A stretch of DNA of 33,893 nucleotides from Borrelia turicatae 91E135. GTDB taxonomy: Bacteria; Spirochaetota; Spirochaetia; Borreliales; Borreliaceae. The notes below the pieces were generated by a model, which saw only the letters and a list, made by a program, of their open reading frames with translations, made no database searches and was not told the DNA's origin. Position numbers and translations under genes: made by a program. Shown here piece by piece: positions 24,611-31,550 of this stretch (positions are counted from its first letter, which is position 1; each line of letters opens with the position of its first letter). Location: the NCBI RefSeq assembly GCF_000012085.2, contig NZ_CP019365.1, positions 1-33,893 on the forward strand, read 5' to 3'.

Positions 24611-25549
24611 ACTGAAGAAGTTAAATTAGCTGTTGAATCTAAAATTTCTTTCTCTGATTCACTTATCAAAATAGGTCAAGGATTTCAAGAGATTTTTGGC
24701 ATCTTTGGTAATGCTATTGGTGATACTTTGGGACTTACTGCAGTTAAATCGGGTGACAATAAAAGTAAAGTAGGGGAACACTTTAAGATGATCGGAGATG
24801 GACTTACAACTACTAAGAAGAAGTTAAATGAGCTATCAAGTAAAATCTCTGAAGCAAAAAATGCTGATGGTAGCACAATTGAAGCTGTTAAGGGTGCAAT
24901 TAGCAGTGCAAATGATGTCTTTGAACAGCTAATTGCTTCTCTAACTACACTTGCTGGGGTTGCTAAGGAAGCTGGTGATACTAATATTGGTGATGCTAAT
25001 AATGCTGGTGCTGCAGTTGCTGCTGATAAGGATGGAGTTGACACTATAATTAAAAGTGTGAATGCAATTATTGAAGTAGCAAAGAAATCTGAAGTAGAAA
25101 TCAGTTCTGGAGATGCTGGTAATGCAGTAAATGCTGCTGCTAATACTGACGCACCTGCTGCGCTTGCTGCCAATGCTGGTGCTGGTGATAATTCTGGTCC
25201 TAAATTGGTTGATGAGGTATCTAAAGCAGACTCATGGGCAATGATTGATAAAATAAAAGATTCTAAAACCACAGCTGGTAATCTTAATCAAAACAATAAT
25301 AATGATGCTGGAACATTAGCAGTTGGTACTCCTAGTCATGCTAATGGTGCTAAGGCAGCTACTAATGCAGACTTAGCAGCTGCTGTAACTGCTGTAAATA
25401 AGGTACTAGGAGTACTAGATGTAGTAATTCAAAGAACAGTATCAAACCAACTAGATAAGATAAGAGAAGCTGTTAAGGGAATACAGTACTCTGAAACTAC
25501 TACTGAATCAACTGAAGCTAGTTCTGCTCAACCTACTGTTACTAAATAA
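24611..25549 (+). CDS. vlp: Vlp, gamma class, 5'-truncated with a short in-frame deletion
   Basis: The frame is open from TEEVKLAVESKISFSDSL to the tail [18 protein letters not shown], 312 codons, with no signal peptide; the first ATG-like start is internal (24728). Gamma blocks [20 protein letters not shown] and [15 protein letters not shown] are present. Near 25376-25400 the sequence goes from NADLAAAV straight to [11 protein letters not shown]. The conserved segment [10 protein letters not shown] and the 15-20 residues after it are missing, in frame. The join lies at repeated GCTGCTGTA sequences, so a short-repeat deletion is likely. The last conserved helix is intact. It follows the alpha gene across a type III hairpin. 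Confidence 0.85.
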   Translation, partial: TEEVKLAVESKISFSDSLIKIGQGFQEIFGIFGNAIGDTLGLTAVKSGDNKSKVGEHFKMIGDGLTTTKKKLNELSSKISEAKNADGSTIEAVKGAISSANDVFEQLIASLTTLAGVAKEAGDTNIGDANNAGAAVAADKDGVDTIIKSVNAIIEVAKKSEVEISSGDAGNAVNAAANTDAPAALAANAGAGDNSGPKLVDEVSKADSWAMIDKIKDSKTTAGNLNQNNNNDAGTLAVGTPSHANGAKAATNADLAAAVTAVNKVLGVLDVVIQRTVSNQLDKIREAVKGIQYSETTTESTEASSAQPTVTK

Positions 25550-25584
25550 ATTATCTATTTAAATAATCTAAATAAAGTCATTTT

Positions 25585-25621
25585 AGGAAAACTTTTATCT
25601 CTTTATGAGATTCGTTTTCCT
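25585..25621 (+). terminator. Type I cassette hairpin
   Basis: AGGAAAAC/GTTTTCCT arms with a slightly longer loop, followed by a T run. Precedes the fourth bdr block. Confidence 0.7.
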
Positions 25622-25677
25622 TTTTTACTATTTGTAATAATACTCAGGTCTAAATAGTATTGATAACAATCCTTTAA

Positions 25678-25790
25678 CAACAGATTGATGGTAAGATTGT
25701 ATTTAAGCTTTTTTATAAACCGAAGAAAATAGACTAAACACTTTATGTTACAGTTAGGGACCCTCTTAAATCACATTTTACTAAAGTTAG
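25678..25790 (+). pseudogene. Remnant of the gene upstream of bdr, deleted copy
   Basis: Reads QQIDGKIVFKLFYKPKKID and then a stop; same internally deleted form as at 15014 and 18367. Confidence 0.45.
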
Positions 25791-25791
25791 G

Positions 25792-25834
25792 TTCCTATAA
25801 CACTTAAAATATTATATAATAATTACATAAGGAG
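25792..25834 (+). promoter_or_regulatory. bdr promoter and RBS
   Basis: TTCCTA (25792-25797), 17 bases, TATAAT (25815-25820), AAGGAG (25829-25834), ATG at 25842. Confidence 0.65.
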
Positions 25835-25841
25835 TGTTTTT

Positions 25842-26657
25842 ATGGGACTTGCTCAACCAGTTATTACTCAACAAATGGTTATATCAGAACTTACTAAAGC
25901 TGGTATAAATAGAGATATTGCTATTGATTTATCTTACAGATATTATAAAAATGAACTGACTTATAAAGATATTGAGTATTTAGAGACTACTTTTAACCTT
26001 AAACTTGAAAAGGTAGAAGCAACCTTACAAGCCGATATTAGAGACCTTGATAATAAAATTGTCAACGTTAAAAATGAGTTAAAATCTGATATTAAAGACT
26101 TAGATAATAAGATAGATACAGTGGAGAATAATCTTAATACTAAGATTGATACTAAGTTCAATGAACTTGATACTAAGATTGATACAGTCAGAAGTGAATT
26201 AAAATCTGATATTAAAGACCTGGATACTAAGATTGACAACGTTGAGAATAATCTTAATACTAAGATTGATACAGTTAGAAGTGAATTAAAATCTGATATT
26301 AAAGACCTGGATACCAAGATTGACAACGTTGAGAATAATCTTAATACTAAGATTGATACAGTTAGAAGTGAATTAAAATCTGATATTAAAGACCTGGATA
26401 CCAAGATTGACAACGTTGAGAATAATCTTAATACTAAGATTGATACAGTTAGAAGTGAATTAAAATCTGACATTAAAGACTTGGATAATAAGATTGATGT
26501 TAACAAAATGGAACTTGATAGTAAACTTGATAAAACTGCATCTGAACTTAAGAGTACATTAAGACTTCATGGTTGGATGTTTGGTACCCTTATTACCCTT
26601 AATATAGGAATTTTTTTAACATTAATATCCATAGTCTATTCATTGTTAAATAGATGA
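25842..26657 (+). CDS. bdr: Bdr repeat-domain membrane protein, expanded repeat
   Basis: At 271 residues this is the longest Bdr here. The head is nearly the same as that of the gene at 15177 (MGLAQPVITQQMVISEL; DLSYRYYKNELTYKDIEYLE). The coiled-coil region contains a tandem repeat of 29 residues (KSDIKDLDTKIDNVENN then LNTKIDTVRSEL), about 3.3 copies, which accounts for its length. It ends LHGWMFGTLITLNIGIFL followed by TLISIVYSLLNR, so the last residues differ from the LALMSLLVK of the others. The membrane helix is kept. It has the conserved promoter and precedes the full-length alpha vlp. Confidence 0.91.
   Translation: MGLAQPVITQQMVISELTKAGINRDIAIDLSYRYYKNELTYKDIEYLETTFNLKLEKVEATLQADIRDLDNKIVNVKNELKSDIKDLDNKIDTVENNLNTKIDTKFNELDTKIDTVRSELKSDIKDLDTKIDNVENNLNTKIDTVRSELKSDIKDLDTKIDNVENNLNTKIDTVRSELKSDIKDLDTKIDNVENNLNTKIDTVRSELKSDIKDLDNKIDVNKMELDSKLDKTASELKSTLRLHGWMFGTLITLNIGIFLTLISIVYSLLNR
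26194..26490 (+). repeat. 87-base tandem repeat inside bdr
   Basis: Units start at 26194, 26281, 26368 and (partial) 26455. They are almost identical; the first differs from the next at ACTAAG against ACCAAG. The length is a multiple of three, so copy changes keep the frame. Confidence 0.88.
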
Positions 26658-26859
26658 ATTTAAATTAAGTAAACCTTTTCTTTCTTTGACTACATATCAG
26701 TTATTTTTTTACCAAAACCAATAAACTATTTTATTAATAATAATTTATCTTTGAGCATTGTTACATTCCCCGAAGTCTTTTTAAATAAAGGTGTATCTAT
26801 TTTTTATTTTCTGTTTTTATTTTGTTCAAAGCTTATTAGCCATCTTGCCTTCCCTGAGT

Positions 26860-26930
26860 GATAAGGAGGCACGTAATAATGAAAAGAATTACTTTAAGTG
26901 CATTATTAATGACTTTATTTTTATCTTGCA
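26860..26930 (+). repeat. Upstream homology block (UHS-like), truncated after the h-region
   Basis: AAGGAGG at 26863-26869 and the common start codons, then the same early divergence as at 16091. Confidence 0.7.
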
Positions 26931-26947
26931 ATAAGGAGGGACTATAA
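26879..26947 (+). CDS. 22-residue leader with signal peptide and lipobox
   Basis: Same short ORF as at 16110: [17 protein letters not shown], then NKEGL and TAA, with an internal AAGGAGG that serves the alpha vlp. The vlp ATG is one base after the stop. Two copies in front of two different vlp classes argue that the arrangement is maintained or was spread as a unit. Translation is inferred only from the RBS. Confidence 0.6.
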   Translation: MKRITLSALLMTLFLSCNKEGL

Positions 26948-26948
26948 T

Positions 26949-28067
26949 ATGAAGCATAAATTAAGTGAGAGAATTAAAAACTTTAATATAACTATACTTA
27001 TATCTTTATTTTTACTTCTTAGTTGTGGCAGTGGTCAACAACCACAAGCTGGTAAGAATGGCTCAGAGAAAGGGACTGGAAGTTTAAGTGAAGTATTAAT
27101 GGAGGTAGGTAGAAGTGCTGAAAATGCCTTTTATTCATTTTTAGATTTACTCTCAGATACATTAGGTTTTACTGCTAAATCAACTACAAAGAAAGAGGAT
27201 GTAGGAAAATATTTTAGCGAGCTAGGTGTGAAACTTGGAAAAGCATCTGAAGAATTAGAAGCAGTAGCAAAAAAATCAGAAACAGGTGTTGATAAAGATG
27301 GATCAATAGCCGTAGTAATTAGAGCGGCAGTTGAAACGGCTAAGACTACTTTAAGCACATTAAAAGGTCATTTAGATTCTTTAAAAGATATAGGTGATGA
27401 CAAATTAGTAGGGGAGGCGGTAACAAATAAAGAAGGCGCAGCATCAAATACAAATGTATTAAAGGAAGCATATAAAGCGTTAAAAGGAATAGTAAAAGCA
27501 GCAAAGGTAGCAGGTATTCCAGAGCCAGATGTAGGGAATACAACAGTAAAAGTAGGTAATGGAACAGATAATAAGGATGGAGCTAAGATATTAGCTACAG
27601 ATTCAGGTGACAAACCAGGAGCAACAGATGCAGGTAAAGCAGCAGCAATATTAACAACAGTAAGTGGCAAGGAAATATTAGCATCAATAGTTAAGTCGGA
27701 GGAAAAAGATATTAAAGCCCTAGGAGCAGCTGCAAATGGAGATACAACTGCGATTAGTTTTGCAATGGGATCAAATAATGCTGGTCATTTAGCACAAGAT
27801 GCAGCTAAAGCAGCCGCGGTAGCGGGAGGAATAGCTCTACGTTCCTTAATTAAAGATGGTAAACTAGCAGCAGCTGCAGCAGATGGGCAACCGGGAGGGA
27901 AAGAAGAAGTTCAAAAAGTAGGAATAACAGCAGTAAATAAGTTATTAGTAGCAATAGAAGATATAATTAGAAAGACAGTAAAGAATGTTCTTAAAACAGC
28001 GAAAGACAAAATAGATGAAGCAAGAGGACAACAAGAACCAATTTCAGAATCAAGTAAGAAGCAATAA
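26949..28067 (+). CDS. vlp: Variable large protein (Vlp), alpha class, full length
   Basis: This 372-residue protein is the only alpha-class Vlp with a complete 5' end. The signal peptide [20 protein letters not shown] then FLLLSC (Cys 26) is of the same type as in the gamma gene at 16180, not the common vmp one. The mature part reads GSGQQPQAGKNGSEKGTG, LSEVLMEVGRSAENAFYSF, DTLGFTAKSTTKKEDVG, AAVAGGIALRSLIKDGKL, and LLVAIEDIIRKTVKNVLK, ending with a QQEPISESSKK tail like B. hermsii Vlp7 as I remember it. Translation probably starts from the RBS inside the leader ORF. A type III hairpin follows, then the chimeric vlp. Confidence 0.92.
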   Translation: MKHKLSERIKNFNITILISLFLLLSCGSGQQPQAGKNGSEKGTGSLSEVLMEVGRSAENAFYSFLDLLSDTLGFTAKSTTKKEDVGKYFSELGVKLGKASEELEAVAKKSETGVDKDGSIAVVIRAAVETAKTTLSTLKGHLDSLKDIGDDKLVGEAVTNKEGAASNTNVLKEAYKALKGIVKAAKVAGIPEPDVGNTTVKVGNGTDNKDGAKILATDSGDKPGATDAGKAAAILTTVSGKEILASIVKSEEKDIKALGAAANGDTTAISFAMGSNNAGHLAQDAAKAAAVAGGIALRSLIKDGKLAAAAADGQPGGKEEVQKVGITAVNKLLVAIEDIIRKTVKNVLKTAKDKIDEARGQQEPISESSKKQ

Positions 28068-28103
28068 AATAGATAGTTAGATTGATTACTTAAAAATAAG
28101 ATT

Positions 28104-28139
28104 AGAAGGCATCTTAGATTTATATCTAAGATGCCTTCT
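28104..28139 (+). terminator. Type III hairpin after alpha vlp, perfect copy
   Basis: Sixteen-base arms (AGAAGGCATCTTAGAT and its exact complement) flank TTAT. Relative to 9975 one A is missing from the left arm and the matching T from the right arm. Confidence 0.75.
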
Positions 28140-28259
28140 ATATTGTTGTCATGAAAAAATAATAAGTTAGATAGTCTTGTAGTAATGCAGAGGAGCTTAA
28201 AAATTGCATTTTAATCTTTTATAATAGACAATTAAGGTTTATTGTCTGTTATAGTTATA

Positions 28260-29215
28260 GGTGGCTGGTACTTTTGAGATTAAGGTTTCTACTAAAAAGA
28301 GCGATATTGGAGTTTATTTCACTAATATTGCTGACACTATGACATCTGTTAAAGAGAAGTTGCAAGATGAAGTTGTTAAGAATGGGAAACTCAAAACTTA
28401 AATCAGTCGTTGATACATTTGTCACAGGTTCATTAGACAAGATTGTTGATGGGGCTAAAGAAGCAGCTAAAGGGGCTACTGGTGACGATAAGATTGGTGG
28501 TGCTACTAATGTAAGTCAAGATGCTGTACCGGCAGATACTGCAAGTGTCAATTCTCTTGTTAAAGGAATTAAAACTATTGTTGACGTGGGTTTAAAGAAG
28601 GATGAAGGGAGTGCAGGCGCTACTAAGACTGGTGACACAGAGCAAAAATCAATTGGTAAATTGTTTGATGGTAGTACTGGAGCTGGTGCGGATGATAAAA
28701 AAGCGGCAACTGATGCAGCAAAGGCAGTTGGTGCTGTAACTGGGGCTGATATTCTTCAAGCTATGGTTAAGGATAATGGTGATGCTGCTAAACTAGCAGC
28801 TGAAGTATCTAAAGCAGACCCATGGGCTATGATTGATAAAATTCAGAATGCTAAGACCAAAACCGGTGTCCTTGATGCTAATACTGATAAAGGTTCTGGA
28901 CAATTAGCCACTGGTACTGGTGTTGCTGATGTTAAGGCAGCTACTAATGCAGACTTAGCTGCTGCTGTAGCTCTTAAGGCTATGACTAAAGGTGGTAAGT
29001 TTACTCAACCTAATGATAATGAAGATGCTGATATTTCTGGAGCAGCAGTAACTGCTGTAAATAAGGTGTTAGGAATACTTGATTTTATAATTAGGAAAAC
29101 AGTAAGTATCAATCTAGATAAGATAAGAGAAGCTGTTAAGGGAATACAGTACTCTGAACCTACAACTGAATCAACTGAAGCTAGTACTATTACTCAACCT
29201 GCTACTACTAAATAA
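28260..29215 (+). pseudogene. vlp: Chimeric vlp: delta start, beta-like centre, gamma end, with a frameshift
   Basis: From 28260 the sequence reads as delta class (VAGTFEIKVSTKKSDIG, TNIADTMTSVKEKLQDE). A single extra G near 28383 shifts the frame to a stop. In the next frame delta sequence resumes (KLKSVVDTFVTGSLDKIVDGA; VKGIKTIVDVGLKKDEG). At about 28707-28775 it reads [19 protein letters not shown], the beta version. From about 28780 it is gamma class to the end ([40 protein letters not shown]). The open part, 28367-29215, encodes 282 residues. The start, signal peptide and lipobox are missing. It follows an alpha gene, as gamma cassettes do. Confidence 0.83.
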
Positions 29216-29253
29216 ATTGTCTAATTAAAGAATCTACTAAATAAAGTCATTTG

Positions 29254-29288
29254 AGGAAAACTTTTCTTTTCATAAGAATTGTTTTCCT
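29254..29288 (+). terminator. Type I cassette hairpin, last of the archive
   Basis: AGGAAAAC/GTTTTCCT arms followed by TTTTTTT. Marks the right edge of the vmp archive. Confidence 0.7.
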
Positions 29289-29742
29289 TTTTTTGAATTT
29301 TAGTATATTAAATATTTGTACTAAAGATAAGTAAATAAGATCTAGTTAAACCTTTTTATCTAGGTGGTAAATGATTGATGGGATTAGTTTTGATTAGTAA
29401 ATGAGTAGAATTATTCGGAAAGTAAAGGTAGGAACTAGGTTTCTTAGTTTTTGTTTTTATTGAATGATATGTTTACTTTAGTTAATTGTTTTTTATTTAT
29501 TTGTTTTTTTAAGGTGTAAATTGGATGTAATTAATTACAAGTTTTATATTAAGATAATATCTTTGTTCTTTATTGTATAAATTTACTTAATAAAATAGTT
29601 TTGTTGTGTTTTAAGTAGGTCAAAGTGAGATAATTGTATTATTTATAATAATTTATTTGAAATTTAAGATAAAAGGTGTATATTTACCAATAATTGTTAT
29701 ATTTCAATATCGAGATTCAATAATTAAATAATTTGATGTCCC
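29289..29742. other. Intergenic region between the archive and the lipoprotein genes
   Basis: A+T-rich with stops in all frames and no vmp similarity that I can see. It must contain the promoter of the P12-family gene, but many TATAAT-like strings occur and none is convincing. A weak AACTA/TAGTT hairpin with T run lies near 29433. Confidence 0.4.
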
Positions 29743-29753
29743 AGGAGGGAGAT

Positions 29754-30644
29754 ATGAATAGAAGTATTTTATCAGTATGTATGTTAACATTATTATGTTT
29801 GTTATCATGTGATATAAATGCCCTTAATGAATTGCTAGATAAAGCAAGGGAAAAATTTTTAGATGAAAGCAAAGATAATAAAGATCTAAACCATAAACAA
29901 GAAAATCAGGAACAAAAAGAAGTTGTTATAGATGATTTAGAAGAAGAAGTAAAAATACAGCAAGATATAGAAGTAAAGCCTGTTAATTCGGGATTTGTGT
30001 CGTCTCAACAAGTGTATCCATATTATGTCCAAGAAGAAAGAGAGATAAAAGAAGAGGATTTAACACCAAGTACTGATGAAGAAAAGAAAGCACAAGCAGA
30101 AATTGACAATGTAAAAAGAGCCCTTGTAGATTCTGGATGTTCTCAATTAATTGAGGATGCACTTAAACTCAAAAGTGAATGTGAGCTATTAGAATCTAGA
30201 TTTTATGATACACTTTCAGAACTTAAAAATAAAATTCAAAATAAAACAGGGAGTAGTTATCTTGTAAAAGATAAGACAAAGAGACAGCAACTGATTCAAT
30301 TGTGCAATCAATTAAATGATCAAAGGTCTCAGATTGATATGCTTAGGATTAAAGTTGATAATGGTCTTGACGAACGAAGATCCGCAGAATTTTTCTTTAA
30401 TAAGTCCCAAGAAACTTTAAGAGAAGCTATTACTGAAAGATTAAGAAAGAAGAAACGTAGAAGTTACTTATCAAGAAGAGTGAATAGTGGTTTTCTAGCT
30501 CAAAAGTCACGAAGTGAAGCAGAAAATGTTTTAAGTTTATTAGAATCCTCTTCTTCTGATATAGGAGAAGCAATAGGAATAAAGAAAGAGATAGAAAAAC
30601 TCATTGAAGAAGCAAAATCTTATCTATCAAACCTTGCAAGATAG
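29754..30644 (+). CDS. P12-family lipoprotein
   Basis: This 296-residue lipoprotein resembles the Borrelia plasmid P12 family (paralogues of BBK01/BBG01/BBH37 in B. burgdorferi as I recall them). The signal peptide MNRSILSVCMLTLLCLLSC puts the lipid on Cys 19. Residues 20-110 are charged, Gln/Glu/Lys-rich and probably disordered. From about residue 110 come the family-like blocks TDEEKKAQAEIDNVKRAL, then LKSECELLESRFYDTL, and a helical end with ENVLSLLESSSSDIGEA. The start at 29754 is chosen over an ATG at 29733 because AGGAGGGA lies just upstream of it. The role is unknown; surface exposure is inferred from the lipobox. A strong terminator follows. Confidence 0.72.
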   Translation: MNRSILSVCMLTLLCLLSCDINALNELLDKAREKFLDESKDNKDLNHKQENQEQKEVVIDDLEEEVKIQQDIEVKPVNSGFVSSQQVYPYYVQEEREIKEEDLTPSTDEEKKAQAEIDNVKRALVDSGCSQLIEDALKLKSECELLESRFYDTLSELKNKIQNKTGSSYLVKDKTKRQQLIQLCNQLNDQRSQIDMLRIKVDNGLDERRSAEFFFNKSQETLREAITERLRKKKRRSYLSRRVNSGFLAQKSRSEAENVLSLLESSSSDIGEAIGIKKEIEKLIEEAKSYLSNLAR

Positions 30645-30683
30645 AGACGGTAAGGGTTTAAATATTTTATAACATTAGTATTT

Positions 30684-30718
30684 TCAATAAGAGTTCCTTA
30701 TAAAGGAACTCTTATTGA
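30684..30718. terminator. Perfect 16-base inverted repeat after the P12-family gene
   Basis: TCAATAAGAGTTCCTT and its exact complement flank ATA, 40 bases past the stop and followed by TTTTATTT. A strong terminator, possibly usable from both sides. Confidence 0.8.
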
Positions 30719-30858
30719 TTTTATTTAAAGAAGTTTTTACAAACCAATTACCTTTAAGATTTGACTGTGTATTTATTTTATATTCCCATTTTAAGGATAT
30801 TAATAAGAGTAGAGATTGTTGTTTTAAATTATTTTAAAGCTTTGAGGGGTAATTGTTT

Positions 30859-31150
30859 TTGAATGCTGATATCGAAAAAGATGATTTATTAAATAAGGAA
30901 TATAAGGTTTTAGATAAAGGCTTTATAAAGCTTGTTGATTATGTGAGGTAGTGGTGCAAGAATATTTAAGGCGATGAGAGAGGATTGTTAATGTGATGAG
31001 CTTATAGATTATTTAATGAGAAATGAACATACAAGTCTATTTGAATAAGTAATGTTTATATTTTATGTTAATGCATCATGTTTTGTTGCAATCTATACTT
31101 AATCAAGAGTGTAAATTATTTGTAAAGGCTACTGGAATTGAAGAAATTTA
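30859..31150 (+). pseudogene. thyX: thyX remnant (flavin-dependent thymidylate synthase)
   Basis: Broken coding sequence matches the N-terminal third of ThyX. Frame one reads LLNKEYKVLDKGFIKLVDYV. After a one-base shift at about 30945 it continues GSGARIFKAMRED, in place of MGSDARIVKAARVSY. Further on LIDYLMRNEHTSLFE, stop, VMFIFYVNAS corresponds to LIxYLxRNEHTSPFEQVxFTFxVKAP. At least one frameshift and three in-frame stops are present, the Gln of PFEQ is a stop, and the flavin/substrate-binding RHR motif region is gone. ThyX makes dTMP from dUMP using folate and FAD; this copy is dead. In B. burgdorferi thyX is on lp54, a few genes from the PFam54 cluster, and a PFam54-like gene follows here. 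Confidence 0.78.
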
Positions 31151-31487
31151 AAATAAAAAATAACAATAAAGACTTATAGAGCAAAGACAGTAGTAAATAA
31201 TCAAGGTGATTTAAAGTAAAGATTTTCTTGTGATTTAAAAGGTCAGACGGGAAATATGTTTTCTTGTTTATATATGTATATAAAATTATACTAATTGGTA
31301 TTAATCTATTTTTAATCATTTTAGCAATTATATAGGGGGTATAGTTGTTTGCACCAAAATCATAACCGAACAATATCAAGATAAAAAGAATAGTTAATAA
31401 TAATAGTAGTGTAAAGTAATAGAAAATAAAAAAAAGTCAGAAATTTTAATTAAAAATTTGTATTTTAAACAAAGTGATATATATTAT
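31151..31487. other. Intergenic region between the thyX remnant and the CspA-like gene
   Basis: A+T-rich. The last 60 bases should hold the promoter of the next gene; TATTATAAA near 31482 is a possible -10 region. I see no convincing gene; a minus-strand frame across 31116-31379 has no RBS or recognisable motif. Confidence 0.35.
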
Positions 31488-31532
31488 AAATTAATAATGA
31501 TTATTATTTAATATAATAATCATTATTAATTT
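31488..31532 (+). promoter_or_regulatory. Perfect 20-base inverted repeat before the CspA-like gene
   Basis: Arms 31488-31507 and 31513-31532 are exact complements around a five-base loop (TTAAT), ending just before the AAGGAAGGAG ribosome binding site. The core AATAATCATTATT resembles Fur-family operator sequence. It could be an operator or a 5'-UTR hairpin. Confidence 0.7.
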
Positions 31533-31550
31533 CAAGGAAGGAGAATATTT

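Noticed and set aside
11553-26657. bdr blocks as an integrated cp32-type prophage
   Set aside because: Only bdr and one decayed ORF are present; there are no recognisable terminase, capsid, tail or lysis genes.
3338-29288. Regularly spaced similar hairpins as a CRISPR array
   Set aside because: Spacing is gene-sized, the intervening DNA is vmp or bdr coding sequence, and there are no cas genes.
31116-31379. An 87-codon minus-strand frame between the thyX remnant and the CspA-like gene
   Set aside because: Overlaps the thyX remnant, lacks an RBS, and its Leu/Ile/Lys/Asn/Tyr content is what random A+T-rich DNA gives.
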